A stretch of DNA of 15,750 nucleotides from Anaerolineaceae bacterium (GTDB lineage: Bacteria > Chloroflexota > Anaerolineae > Anaerolineales > Anaerolineaceae). Below, piece by piece: positions 1 through 6,911 of the stretch (the first letter of the stretch is position 1; each line of letters opens with the position of its first letter). The translations under genes and the position numbers were made by a program. The DNA is taken from assembly GCA_003446605.1 (NCBI GenBank), contig DMDF01000056.1, positions 1 to 15,750 on the forward strand. Direction: 5' to 3'. The notes beneath the pieces were generated by a model. It did not search any database, had not been told where the DNA came from, and saw only the letters and a program-made list of their open reading frames with translations.

Positions 1-641
1 ACACACAAGTTTTTCTTCCTATCACGACTGCTCAAACCCGTCTGGTTTCCACCTCAAATGTTCATAATAAAGTGGATCAAATCTATATTTCTGCAACCAG
101 TGCCGAAACCATTGACGCTGCTATGAATGAAATAACCTCTATATTGAAGATCAAACATGGCATATCACAACAGGATGATGCTGACTTTCAACTTTTTTCC
201 CAAGAATCCCTTTCAGAAGCTGCTTCATCCATAACCCAAATTCTAACTATCTTCCTGGGTGGTATTAGCGCAATCTCATTACTGGTTGGTGGGATCGGCA
301 TTATGAATATTATGCTGGTCAGCGTCGTTGAACGCACCAAAGAGATCGGCTTGCGAAAAGCCGTTGGAGCCCGTAAAAGTAACATCCTGATGCAATTCCT
401 TGTTGAATCCCTCCTCATTGGATTAATTGGAGGTATCCTCGGGATCCTGTTAGGAGCAGGTATCTCATCTTTAATAAGTACTATTGCTGCAATGTATAAC
501 ACACCCTTGGTAGCGAACATTACCCCCAGTTCAGTACTTCTGGCTACGTCTTTCTCGGTAGGTGTGGGGTTGGTCTTTGGTATCTACCCGGCTAATCGCG
601 CCGCCAACCTGGAACCAGTCGAAGCGCTGCGCACAGAGTAG
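1..641 (+). CDS. ABC transporter permease, MacB/FtsX type (3' part)
   Basis: C-terminal part of a MacB-type ABC permease. The reading frame is open from the left edge (first complete codon at base 3), so the true start is outside the window. The visible 212 codons hold the end of the extracytoplasmic domain and three membrane segments. The cytoplasmic coupling motif between the first two reads GGIGIMNIMLVSV followed by ERTKEIGLRKAVGA, which is the hallmark of MacB/FtsX permeases. The last segment ends in the usual PANRAANLEPVEALR tail. Family members work with an ATPase to move lipoproteins, peptides or drugs by mechanotransmission across the envelope; the substrate cannot be read here. The next gene starts 13 bases downstream and is probably co-transcribed. 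Confidence 0.93.
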   Translation, partial: TQVFLPITTAQTRLVSTSNVHNKVDQIYISATSAETIDAAMNEITSILKIKHGISQQDDADFQLFSQESLSEAASSITQILTIFLGGISAISLLVGGIGIMNIMLVSVVERTKEIGLRKAVGARKSNILMQFLVESLLIGLIGGILGILLGAGISSLISTIAAMYNTPLVANITPSSVLLATSFSVGVGLVFGIYPANRAANLEPVEALRTE

Positions 642-654
642 AAGAAAGGAAATC

Positions 655-930
655 ATGAATACAGTAGAGATCATCGCGTTTTCTCTGATCGGGATTGCGG
701 TGTTGAGTATATTTTCCGCAACCATTTACGTGGCATACAACAAGAAATCATCAAATAAAAAAGGAAATGGGGCTATTCCACCTCCAACTGCTGATAAAGG
801 AAAAATAGGAGAAATCGAAAAGAATACATCACTGCAGCAGGTAAGAGGTCTGCCGACGATCTTATTCAGCGTTGGGTTTGCATTCATGGTCATCGCAATA
901 CTCTTGCTTGTCAGTGCCAATATTATCTAA
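655..930 (+). CDS. Small two-helix membrane protein, unknown function
   Basis: A 91-aa protein with a membrane segment at about residues 4-25, a charged and Pro-containing middle (about 29-60) and a second segment at about 66-88. I do not recognise a family. The ATG at 655 is preceded by a GAAAGGAA ribosome site and lies 13 bases after the ABC permease stop, so it is likely the last gene of the same transcript, followed by a hairpin at 956-985. An accessory role for the transporter is possible but is only inferred from position. Confidence 0.7.
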   Translation: MNTVEIIAFSLIGIAVLSIFSATIYVAYNKKSSNKKGNGAIPPPTADKGKIGEIEKNTSLQQVRGLPTILFSVGFAFMVIAILLLVSANII

Positions 931-955
931 TACGCATATACCTCCTTCTCTCTAC

Positions 956-985
956 GAAACGCGGTTGTATAAACAGCCGCGTTTC
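956..985. terminator. Hairpin between convergent genes
   Basis: A 12-bp stem (956-967 with 974-985, one G-T wobble) around a 6-base TATAAA loop. It lies between the stop at 930 (plus strand) and the stop at 1007 (minus strand). The T-tract after it on the plus strand is short (ATTTTA), so it may be a modest, possibly bidirectional terminator. Confidence 0.6.
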
Positions 986-1006
986 ACATTTTAGGGAGAA
1001 AAGATT

Positions 1007-1369
1007 TTATTTCTTTTTTTCAAGCATGGCAAAGGTCACACCTGAAGGCTCGTTAAAAAGGCAAATGGATGCACCCCCCGGCGTTTTTTGGATTCCCTCC
1101 AGAATAAAACCACCCTTTTCCTCCACCAGCGCTGCCATTTTTTCGATGTCTTCCACCAGGATGTACAGGGTCAGGAAAGGCAGTTTGGCTTTTTTCAGAG
1201 TGAATATCCCACCATCAACCGGCTGGGAGTCTTCGCCAACGTCGGTAACATAGAACCCCAGGCGTTCGTCCATGGCTAAGTCCCACTCAAAAACCTCTTT
1301 AAAGAATTGCACGGATTGTTCAGCATCATGCGAAGCAAGTTCCCAGAAAATAATCGGGTTTTTAGGCAT
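1007..1369 (-). CDS. VOC-superfamily (glyoxalase/bleomycin-resistance-like) protein
   Basis: A 120-aa single-domain protein of the vicinal-oxygen-chelate fold. The N-terminus carries the typical IIFWELASHDAEQSVQFF start of the first beta-alpha-beta module. The second half has LYILVEDIEKMAALVEEKGG, and the C-terminus has the PSGVTFAMLE strand. Members include glyoxalases, dioxygenases and bleomycin-binding proteins; substrate and metal ligands cannot be assigned by eye, so only the fold is claimed. The ATG has a near-perfect AAGGAGG site 5 bases upstream. It stands alone on the minus strand, divergent from the gene at 1464. Confidence 0.87.
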   Translation of the reverse strand: MPKNPIIFWELASHDAEQSVQFFKEVFEWDLAMDERLGFYVTDVGEDSQPVDGGIFTLKKAKLPFLTLYILVEDIEKMAALVEEKGGFILEGIQKTPGGASICLFNEPSGVTFAMLEKKK

Positions 1370-1392
1370 AACACCTCCTTAATGATGATCTC

Positions 1393-1437
1393 ATTATAAA
1401 GATATGCATAGCTAAGATAATCGTTCATCTGTATAAT
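1393..1437. promoter_or_regulatory. Divergent -10 boxes between 1369 and 1464
   Basis: This AT-rich gap contains TATAAT on the minus strand (1393-1398) placed for the VOC gene, and TATAAT on the plus strand (1432-1437) about 26 bases before the ATG at 1464. No good -35 hexamer is visible for either, so these are candidate -10 elements only. Confidence 0.4.
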
Positions 1438-1463
1438 TCTGATATTATTTTTAAGGGAAAAAA

Positions 1464-1817
1464 ATGAAACCTCGAGCAAAACAACCCCTTCCAGATTTTA
1501 GCCAAATCCCCGCCGATGGATTGAAAATAGAGGGGATGGAAACCAGCAGCGGCATAAAAGGATTAGGATCCATTGAATTTGCGCGCAATCGTTTTGACCC
1601 TTACCTTGTTCTTTTCGAGGATCATCTTGTCATGAACGTAATGCGCTTGAAAGAGAAACCCTATTCAGAGATCGAACGCATGATCCTTCTACCGCGCAGG
1701 AAACCCTATGCACTGCGCCTGTACTTCAAGCATGATCACCGTACCTTTTCCACCACCATCCTCAACCGCGAACTTTTACAGCAAATTTATGATTTCTTGC
1801 TGGTAAAAAATAAGTGA
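1464..1817 (+). CDS. Hypothetical protein, 117 aa
   Basis: A soluble basic protein with no recognised family. The N-terminal 35 residues are Pro- and Gly-containing and probably flexible. From about residue 38 alternating strands follow (PYLVLFEDHLVMNVMRL, YALRLYF, FSTTIL) and a C-terminal helix. This pattern resembles a small PH-like beta-barrel, but I cannot confirm that. The ATG follows AAGGGAAAAAA. It is a single gene between the VOC gene (divergent) and the slipin remnant. Confidence 0.7.
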   Translation: MKPRAKQPLPDFSQIPADGLKIEGMETSSGIKGLGSIEFARNRFDPYLVLFEDHLVMNVMRLKEKPYSEIERMILLPRRKPYALRLYFKHDHRTFSTTILNRELLQQIYDFLLVKNK

Positions 1818-1854
1818 ATCAAAAATTACAATCGCATATTATCTTCGTATCCTA

Positions 1855-2088
1855 TTGACTTGCCTTCTTTTTTCCCAAAAAATAGATGCCGAGATCATGG
1901 TCATCAAATCGCTGGCACAAGCCAGCAAAATTCTGGCAGAAACCGAGAACACCCTCCAGTTACGGCAAATCCAGGCATCATTGGAAATGTCTAAAGAAGA
2001 AAGTTCCACCATCATCGTTTATCCCATGGATAGTCTATCCGGAAAGGATGTCACAAACTCTTCCGCCGCAATACATACCCCAAAATAG
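1855..2088 (+). pseudogene. Slipin/stomatin (SPFH, band-7) C-terminal remnant
   Basis: The frame from about 1879 encodes AEIMVIKSLAQASKILAET, then TLQLRQIQASLEM and SSTIIVYPMDSL. This is the order seen at the C-terminus of slipins: a coiled-coil helix, the ALQLRYLQTL-like helix and the TIVFP strand. The SPFH domain and the N-terminal membrane hairpin, about 180 residues, are absent upstream, and there is no ATG or ribosome site. A short non-homologous start (1855-1878) reads into the fragment. It is therefore a deletion remnant rather than a working membrane-scaffold gene. A fresh short ORF cannot be fully excluded. Confidence 0.68.
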
Positions 2089-2120
2089 CCATCCGAATTT
2101 GGTAGATTGGCATGGTTTAT

Positions 2121-2146
2121 GAGCTGGTAGAATTATCTGCCAGTTC
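2121..2146 (+). terminator. Hairpin after the slipin remnant
   Basis: An 11-bp stem (2121-2131 with 2136-2146, two G-T wobbles) with a 4-base ATTA loop, followed by TTTC. It sits 32 bases after the remnant's stop and fits the terminator of the former slipin gene; the U-tract is poor. Confidence 0.45.
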
Positions 2147-2184
2147 TTTCGGTGGATGATTCAATCTCATTTACTGGAAGTAGG

Positions 2185-2262
2185 ATTCATTCCTGCATGA
2201 ATGAATTCTTATGTAATTCTAATTAACAGTCCTTATAATCAAGTCGCATTTATATCTAGGAG
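2185..2262 (+). promoter_or_regulatory. Leader of the glycosyltransferase gene: palindrome, -10 and RBS
   Basis: An inverted repeat ATTCATTC/GAATGAAT (2185-2192, 2199-2206) precedes a TATAAT box at 2234-2239 and a TAGGAG ribosome site at 2257-2262. The palindrome could be an operator; the -35 is not recognisable. The RBS decides the start at 2267 over an upstream in-frame codon at 2201. Confidence 0.4.
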
Positions 2263-2266
2263 TTCT

Positions 2267-3016
2267 ATGACAGCAATCAATCATTTTCACGAGCAGACAG
2301 CCTTACCATCATCATCGCTGCGTAACGATCATTTCATTTCTGCTATTATCCCGGTTTATAACGAGGAAAAATTCTTAGCCAATTTTATATTTTCTATTTT
2401 GCACAGTACTTTCATCGACGAAATCATCTGTGTGGACGATGGTTCCACGGATGGATCGCGAGAAATCTTACACCCATATGCAGATTCAATACACATCATT
2501 GAGCTACCTCAAAATTCTGGAAAAGGTGCAGCGCTGGCTGCCGGTATCCAGGCAGCCAAAGGTGATATCGTCCTGTTTCTGGATGCAGATCTCAAGAATC
2601 TAACCGAATTTCATATCCATGCCCTGCTCCAGCCCCTGCTGGAGAAACATGCCAGGGTCGTGGTGGGTTACTGTAAAACATCAGAGAAGAATCCATTAAA
2701 CATCAATGAATTGATCTCAGGGCAACGAGCCTATTACCGCAGCGACCTCGAGCCATTTTTAGGTGAAATGGCAACCAAACGTTTCGGCATCGAAATGTAC
2801 CTCAATTCGCTTTTCCATCCAGCGAATGTAATTTCTGTCCCTCTGATGAAATTGAGAAGCGCATACAAATACGAAAAATATAAACCTGATGTGGCTTTTA
2901 CAGCATACTGTCGAGAGGGCAAGGAGATCATCGTGAACATCCCGACAACCGTTACGTCAGAACACTTCATCACCTATATGATCAATAAAATAAAGGGAAT
3001 GTTTATTCTGGCATAA
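2267..3016 (+). CDS. Family 2 glycosyltransferase
   Basis: A 249-aa GT-A fold glycosyltransferase. Visible are the nucleotide-sugar binding start ISAIIPVYNEEKFL (about 25-38), DDGSTDGS (57-64), the SGKGAALAAGIQAAKGD helix (84-100) and the metal-binding DAD in FLDADL (106-108). There is no membrane segment, unlike GT2 synthases with a membrane tail. It could be a dolichyl/polyprenyl-phosphate sugar transferase or a glucosyl-phosphoglycerate-type enzyme, but donor and acceptor cannot be read. The ATG at 2267 is favoured by TAGGAG 5 bases upstream. It converges on the PTS operon, with only 10 bases between the two stop codons. Confidence 0.85.
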   Translation: MTAINHFHEQTALPSSSLRNDHFISAIIPVYNEEKFLANFIFSILHSTFIDEIICVDDGSTDGSREILHPYADSIHIIELPQNSGKGAALAAGIQAAKGDIVLFLDADLKNLTEFHIHALLQPLLEKHARVVVGYCKTSEKNPLNINELISGQRAYYRSDLEPFLGEMATKRFGIEMYLNSLFHPANVISVPLMKLRSAYKYEKYKPDVAFTAYCREGKEIIVNIPTTVTSEHFITYMINKIKGMFILA

Positions 3017-3026
3017 AGAGAGCAAT

Positions 3027-3476
3027 CTATTTCCCTTTTTTCTTGATCTCCTTGATCCACTTTTCCAGGGCTGTCCTGTTTTTGGCATTCTGACCCCAGG
3101 GTTTATCGGACATGACCTCTTTGACCATTTTTTCGTACACCCAATGAGGTTCCTGTTCGATGCGCTTTACAAAACGCGGTTTTAATACTTGGGGCGGGCT
3201 GTATGAAATTAATAATGCCCCACCTAGCAGGATGGCGTAGATCACAACTACCAACCATTCCCTACCTCCCAGGGCAGCCTGCACTTCTTTTTCAAAAGAA
3301 CCCAGAATACATGTCACTCCTAGCAGCGGGTATCCATACACCGTATTGCGTTGGGAACGAAAGTACCAGCGCTTCCACAGACCGCTCATGCCCACTATTC
3401 CAATAATAATGGAAAAAACACCCAGGAACCGTAAGACCAATTGCGAATCGATGTTTAAATTAAATCCATTCAACAT
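3027..3476 (-). CDS. Unknown membrane protein, last gene of the amino-sugar operon
   Basis: A 149-aa protein with hydrophobic segments at about residues 14-33, 46-60 (weaker) and 74-92, and a soluble, charged C-terminus (about 97-149) ending in a Lys-rich tail. I do not recognise the family. Its ATG is 10 bases after the EIIA stop, with GGAG from the end of that gene as ribosome site, so it is translated from the PTS mRNA. A role linked to the transporter or its sugar is inferred only from position. Confidence 0.72.
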   Translation of the reverse strand: MLNGFNLNIDSQLVLRFLGVFSIIIGIVGMSGLWKRWYFRSQRNTVYGYPLLGVTCILGSFEKEVQAALGGREWLVVVIYAILLGGALLISYSPPQVLKPRFVKRIEQEPHWVYEKMVKEVMSDKPWGQNAKNRTALEKWIKEIKKKGK

Positions 3477-3486
3477 TTCATGTCTC

Positions 3487-3897
3487 CTATTCGCCCATCA
3501 TCTCTGTAAGAGTACGTATCTGTTTTTTCCCTGCTTCAACAACATGTGCACTTAATTGGTTAAGGGCAATGTTACTTTCTCGCTGCATAACGGCTTCGAG
3601 CATCATGGGAAGGTTCACGCCCGTGATCATATCGATCTTCCTGCCTTCCAACTGTGACACAGCTTTCACAGTAGCATTGAAAGGACTGGCGCCCAACAAA
3701 TCTACAAAGATCAAAACTCCATCACCTTTATCAAGCTTTTCCACTTCTGCCAGGATCTTTCTGGGCAGATCGTCAATAGGATCACTCTCAAACAGCCCGA
3801 TCGAGGAGAAATTCTCTCGTTCACCCACGATCAGACTTACCGCGTGCTTGAAGCCTTCCGCCAGATCACCATGACACACAATCAATATTCCAATCAT
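3487..3897 (-). CDS. PTS EIIA component, mannose/sorbose/hexosamine family
   Basis: A 136-aa cytoplasmic EIIA of the mannose family. It starts MIGILIVCHGDLAEG, where His9 is the residue that accepts phosphate from HPr. The VDLLGASPFNA loop and the ITGVNLPMMLEA stretch are typical of EIIA-Man, and the length matches the separate IIA domain. It passes phosphate to the EIIB encoded at 6343-6828. It is unusual in lying after nagA, four genes away from EIIC-EIID, rather than beside EIIB. The ATG has GAAGGA just upstream and sits 12 bases after the nagA stop. Confidence 0.95.
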   Translation of the reverse strand: MIGILIVCHGDLAEGFKHAVSLIVGERENFSSIGLFESDPIDDLPRKILAEVEKLDKGDGVLIFVDLLGASPFNATVKAVSQLEGRKIDMITGVNLPMMLEAVMQRESNIALNQLSAHVVEAGKKQIRTLTEMMGE

Positions 3898-3909
3898 TCC
3901 TTCAACCTT

Positions 3910-5076
3910 TTATTGATTAAGATCGAAAACTTTTCTACCCGCAATATATGTTTGTTGTATAGAATAATCATTATCCAATACAACAAAATCTGCCTGCTTC
4001 CCGGGGGTTAATGAGCCTATATCTGATAAATGCAAATTCTCAGCGGGATTGGTGGATGCCATTTGAGTCGCTTCTGCGATGGATATATCCAGGAAAGAAA
4101 CGCTATTCTGAACTGCTTTCTCCATGGTCAGCACACTCCCCGCCAGAACACCTGATGCAAAACGCACTGCCCCATCCTTTACCCACACTTCTCGATTCCC
4201 AGGGCGAATATACTTTCCTTCAGGCAAACCGGTCGCCTGGGTAGCATCGGTTACCAGAATGATCTTCTCGTTGCCTTTGATGCGGTAGGTCAGTTCTGCC
4301 ACACGTGGATCGATATGATGTCCATCCAGCACCAACTCAAGAGAGACATCTGAAAAGGTCAATCCCGCGCCCACCATACCAGGTTCCCGATGATGCAGGG
4401 GCGACATGGCATTGAAAAAGTGTGCCATGCGATCCGCACCCAACGCGATTGCCTTTTCAGCTTCATCAAAGGTCGCCGAGGAATGACCAAGACTGACAAC
4501 CACACCCTGTTTTTTCAATAAAGCGATCATGGCAAGGCTGCCCGGTAATTCTGGAGCCAGGGTAACCATTTTGATGAAACCCTTGAAATGATCCAAATAT
4601 GTTTGTATTTGTGACAGATCAGGCTCTCGCAGGAATTGCTCGGGTTGCGCCCCTCTTTTGGAGGCATTCACATACGGTCCCTCAAGATGGACGCCGGCAA
4701 TCTTCGCTCCATGTGTGAATTTCTCACTTGCCTGCTGCAGCGTTTCCAGTGCAGCTAAAGTAGTTTGCTCACTGGAAGAGCCAATAGTAGGCAATACGGT
4801 AGTCACCCCAACAGAAGGTAGCTTTTCAAGGATCTTACCCACTTGATCTATTGTCGCTTCACTGAAATCGAATCCGAAACTGCCGTGAATATGTGAATCA
4901 ATATACCCCGGAGCAATAACCATTCCCTGTGCATTCACGGTCTGCGTTCCCGAAGGGCAGTTGACTTCATGCGAAGTCGTCACATCAAGGATGGTGTTAT
5001 CTCCAACTACAAGAACCGCGTCATCTACCAGTCCGGCAGGGGTGATCACTTTTCCATTCACGATAGCAGTAATCAT
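3910..5076 (-). CDS. nagA: N-acetylglucosamine/galactosamine-6-phosphate deacetylase
   Basis: A 388-aa amidohydrolase that removes acetate from N-acetylhexosamine 6-phosphate in the cytoplasm. Motifs are in family order: the SHIHG pair (His62, His64), HLEGPY with Glu132, LGHSSAT with His198, AHFFNAMSPLHHREPG with His219, and LVTDATQATG with the catalytic Asp277. The C-terminus has LAGSVLTMEKAV and TPGKQADFVVLD, as in NagA and AgaA. The ATG at 5076 is preferred to an adjoining TTG codon. It is followed after 12 bases by the EIIA gene and separated from the SIS gene by an 84-base gap with a strong hairpin. Whether the substrate is the gluco or galacto form cannot be read from the sequence. Confidence 0.95.
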   Translation of the reverse strand: MITAIVNGKVITPAGLVDDAVLVVGDNTILDVTTSHEVNCPSGTQTVNAQGMVIAPGYIDSHIHGSFGFDFSEATIDQVGKILEKLPSVGVTTVLPTIGSSSEQTTLAALETLQQASEKFTHGAKIAGVHLEGPYVNASKRGAQPEQFLREPDLSQIQTYLDHFKGFIKMVTLAPELPGSLAMIALLKKQGVVVSLGHSSATFDEAEKAIALGADRMAHFFNAMSPLHHREPGMVGAGLTFSDVSLELVLDGHHIDPRVAELTYRIKGNEKIILVTDATQATGLPEGKYIRPGNREVWVKDGAVRFASGVLAGSVLTMEKAVQNSVSFLDISIAEATQMASTNPAENLHLSDIGSLTPGKQADFVVLDNDYSIQQTYIAGRKVFDLNQ

Positions 5077-5105
5077 CAAAGTTTCATCCTCTTTGTCACT
5101 TTATA

Positions 5106-5144
5106 AATAATTCTGCAACATGGGAATCAAGATGCAGAATTATT
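5106..5144 (-). promoter_or_regulatory. Intercistronic hairpin between SIS gene and nagA
   Basis: A perfect 12-bp inverted repeat (AATAATTCTGCA with TGCAGAATTATT) around a 15-base loop. No U-tract follows it on the transcribed strand, so it looks more like an mRNA processing or stabilising element, or a protein-binding palindrome, than a terminator. Confidence 0.6.
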
Positions 5145-5160
5145 ATATTGACAAAAAGCA

Positions 5161-6306
5161 TTATTTATAGGTTTCCGATTCCCGAAAGACCAGGCGTGCA
5201 TCCATGAATTCCTGGGTGTCGTATGGACCATGATCCAGATGGCTTTTTCCAATCGCCAACGTCAGGTAATATGTAAAAGTATACAAGGGCAGAATGGTAA
5301 AAAGCGGATACACATACTCAGGCAATCCTTCTGGAATGCGGGTTACAAAACCCGCTTCAGGGAAGTCATCAGCGCTGTTCGTGATCACCCAGAAATCAGC
5401 GTTGATCACTTTCAACCCTTTGATCAAATCCTTACTCTTTTCCAGAGTGGAACCCTCGATGGCTAACACCATCACCAATTCATGCGGTTGTATGCTGTAC
5501 CAATGCCCGTGGATACATTCTTCTAACTCCCAGCACACCGAATGTACTAGTGCAGCTTCTGTCATTTTTAATGCGCCTTCACAAGCATCGGCATACTGAA
5601 AACCTGTTCCTGCGACTGCGAAGCGCGTCAAATTGATATCCTTCCGTTTTTGCGCGAAATCCTTGATGACAGCTTCGTTTTCTTGCAGTACCTGTCGTGC
5701 AATCTCGGGAGCTTTTTGGTAAGCAGACATATCTTTCGAAATATCCTTCCCGTTTGCTTCCGCAACAAACAGCGCTAACAGATGGGTTCGCAGAATTGAG
5801 GCTACGAAACTCTTTGTCTTTGGTCCTTGATTCTCCATCACGTCATTATAGAGCACGGCATCAGCATAGTTAAATACCTCACTATCATCCTTATCCGTAA
5901 TGGCAATGGTAGTCACTCCTGCAGCTTGCATCATTTTGAGAGCTTTCACCGTTTCAAAGGTGCTGCCTGAATGGGAGATTCCAACCACAGCGCAATCTTT
6001 TCCAAGTTGGGATGGCGGATAGTTATAGAAATCATAGGATGGGCGCGACCAGGAGTTAATATCTGTGAAATAATTCATTGCATAAGGACCAGCTACAGCA
6101 TCATAATAAGAAGTGCCATTTCCCACAAAGTAGATCGCTTTTTTATCTTTGAGCAACTGCGCAGCTTCTTTAATGGTTGATATGGAGCGTTCGCTCAAAA
6201 CCTCCTGCAGTGCTTCAGGGGTTGAGAAAAGCGATTCATAATAATAATAGGGATGAGCAGTTCTCTCGAAAGCTTTCTTCATATATGATGGAACATTTTT
6301 TGTCAT
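5161..6306 (-). CDS. Double-SIS sugar-phosphate isomerase/deaminase (AgaS/GlmD/FrlB-like)
   Basis: A 381-aa cytoplasmic protein with two SIS domains, like the isomerase half of GlmS without the glutaminase domain. The first domain carries GNGTSYYDA (62-70) and the phosphate-binding SHSGSTFET (111-119, GlmS SQSGET-like). The second carries GTGFQYADACEGALKMTE (233-250) with the ELEECIHGHW active-site region. By context it should turn the NagA product (glucosamine or galactosamine 6-phosphate) into a ketose 6-phosphate plus ammonia, replacing NagB, which is absent here. AgaS-type and archaeal GlmD-type deaminases are the closest known roles; a fructosamine-6-phosphate deglycase (FrlB) is the alternative. 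The ATG at 6306 has AGGAGA 5 bases upstream, and the EIIB stop is 36 bases away. Confidence 0.88.
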   Translation of the reverse strand: MTKNVPSYMKKAFERTAHPYYYYESLFSTPEALQEVLSERSISTIKEAAQLLKDKKAIYFVGNGTSYYDAVAGPYAMNYFTDINSWSRPSYDFYNYPPSQLGKDCAVVGISHSGSTFETVKALKMMQAAGVTTIAITDKDDSEVFNYADAVLYNDVMENQGPKTKSFVASILRTHLLALFVAEANGKDISKDMSAYQKAPEIARQVLQENEAVIKDFAQKRKDINLTRFAVAGTGFQYADACEGALKMTEAALVHSVCWELEECIHGHWYSIQPHELVMVLAIEGSTLEKSKDLIKGLKVINADFWVITNSADDFPEAGFVTRIPEGLPEYVYPLFTILPLYTFTYYLTLAIGKSHLDHGPYDTQEFMDARLVFRESETYK

Positions 6307-6342
6307 CAAGATCTCCTTAATTTCATGTATTAATTGCAGTGC

Positions 6343-6828
6343 TTATTTATTTGTCTTGCGTATGACCGCATTGAAATTCGATGGTGATTTACTAACCTCC
6401 CACTGCAGTTGCATTTCAATGCCCATTTCATCCAATTTTTTCCATGCTGCTAATTCATCTTCGGTCGCGATAACCTCTTTAGTCATTTTGATCTTTGCAC
6501 CGTCATTGATCACGCCCCCCACATTGACTTCAGAAAAGGTACAACCTTTTTCAATTAATGAAACTAGATCAATGGGGCTTTTTACCAGCAAAAGGATCGT
6601 TCTATCCTCATATTTTCCTTCTTTGATAATTTCGGCAGTTTCATTAATTGAAAATATTTCTATCTCCGTTCCGGATGGGGTTGCCATTTTCATCATATTC
6701 TTTTGAAAAGTACTTTCAGCCAGATCATCATTCGCCACGATCACAAAATTGGCTCCATATCTACGGGTATATCCAACCGTAACCTGACCATGAATCAAAC
6801 GACCATCAATGCGTGTTAGAGCGATCAT
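6343..6828 (-). CDS. PTS EIIB component, mannose/sorbose/hexosamine family
   Basis: A 161-aa EIIB of the mannose family, which takes phosphate from EIIA and gives it to the incoming sugar. The N-terminus MIALTRIDGRLIHGQV contains the active-site His13 in the invariant DGRLIHGQV motif. Length matches the separate IIB subunit (about 160 aa). The ATG at 6828 fits the AGAAGG site 8 bases upstream; a GTG three codons earlier would sit on that site. It follows EIIC-EIID in the operon after an 83-base gap that carries a terminator-like hairpin. Confidence 0.95.
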   Translation of the reverse strand: MIALTRIDGRLIHGQVTVGYTRRYGANFVIVANDDLAESTFQKNMMKMATPSGTEIEIFSINETAEIIKEGKYEDRTILLLVKSPIDLVSLIEKGCTFSEVNVGGVINDGAKIKMTKEVIATEDELAAWKKLDEMGIEMQLQWEVSKSPSNFNAVIRKTNK

Positions 6829-6872
6829 TTCTTTCACCTTCTTTTTATCTAAATTTTACCCGTGGCGTAAAA

Positions 6873-6902
6873 GAGGACCAGGCACACAGGTCCCTGGTCC
6901 TC
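6873..6902 (-). terminator. Intra-operon terminator-like hairpin between EIIC-EIID and EIIB
   Basis: A perfect 10-bp GC-rich stem (GAGGACCAGG with CCTGGTCCTC) with a 10-base loop, starting 10 bases after the EIIC-EIID stop and followed on the minus strand by TTTT. The downstream genes have no obvious promoter of their own, so it probably acts as a partial terminator or 3'-end stabiliser that sets different levels of membrane and soluble components. Confidence 0.7.
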
Positions 6903-6911
6903 AAGATCATC

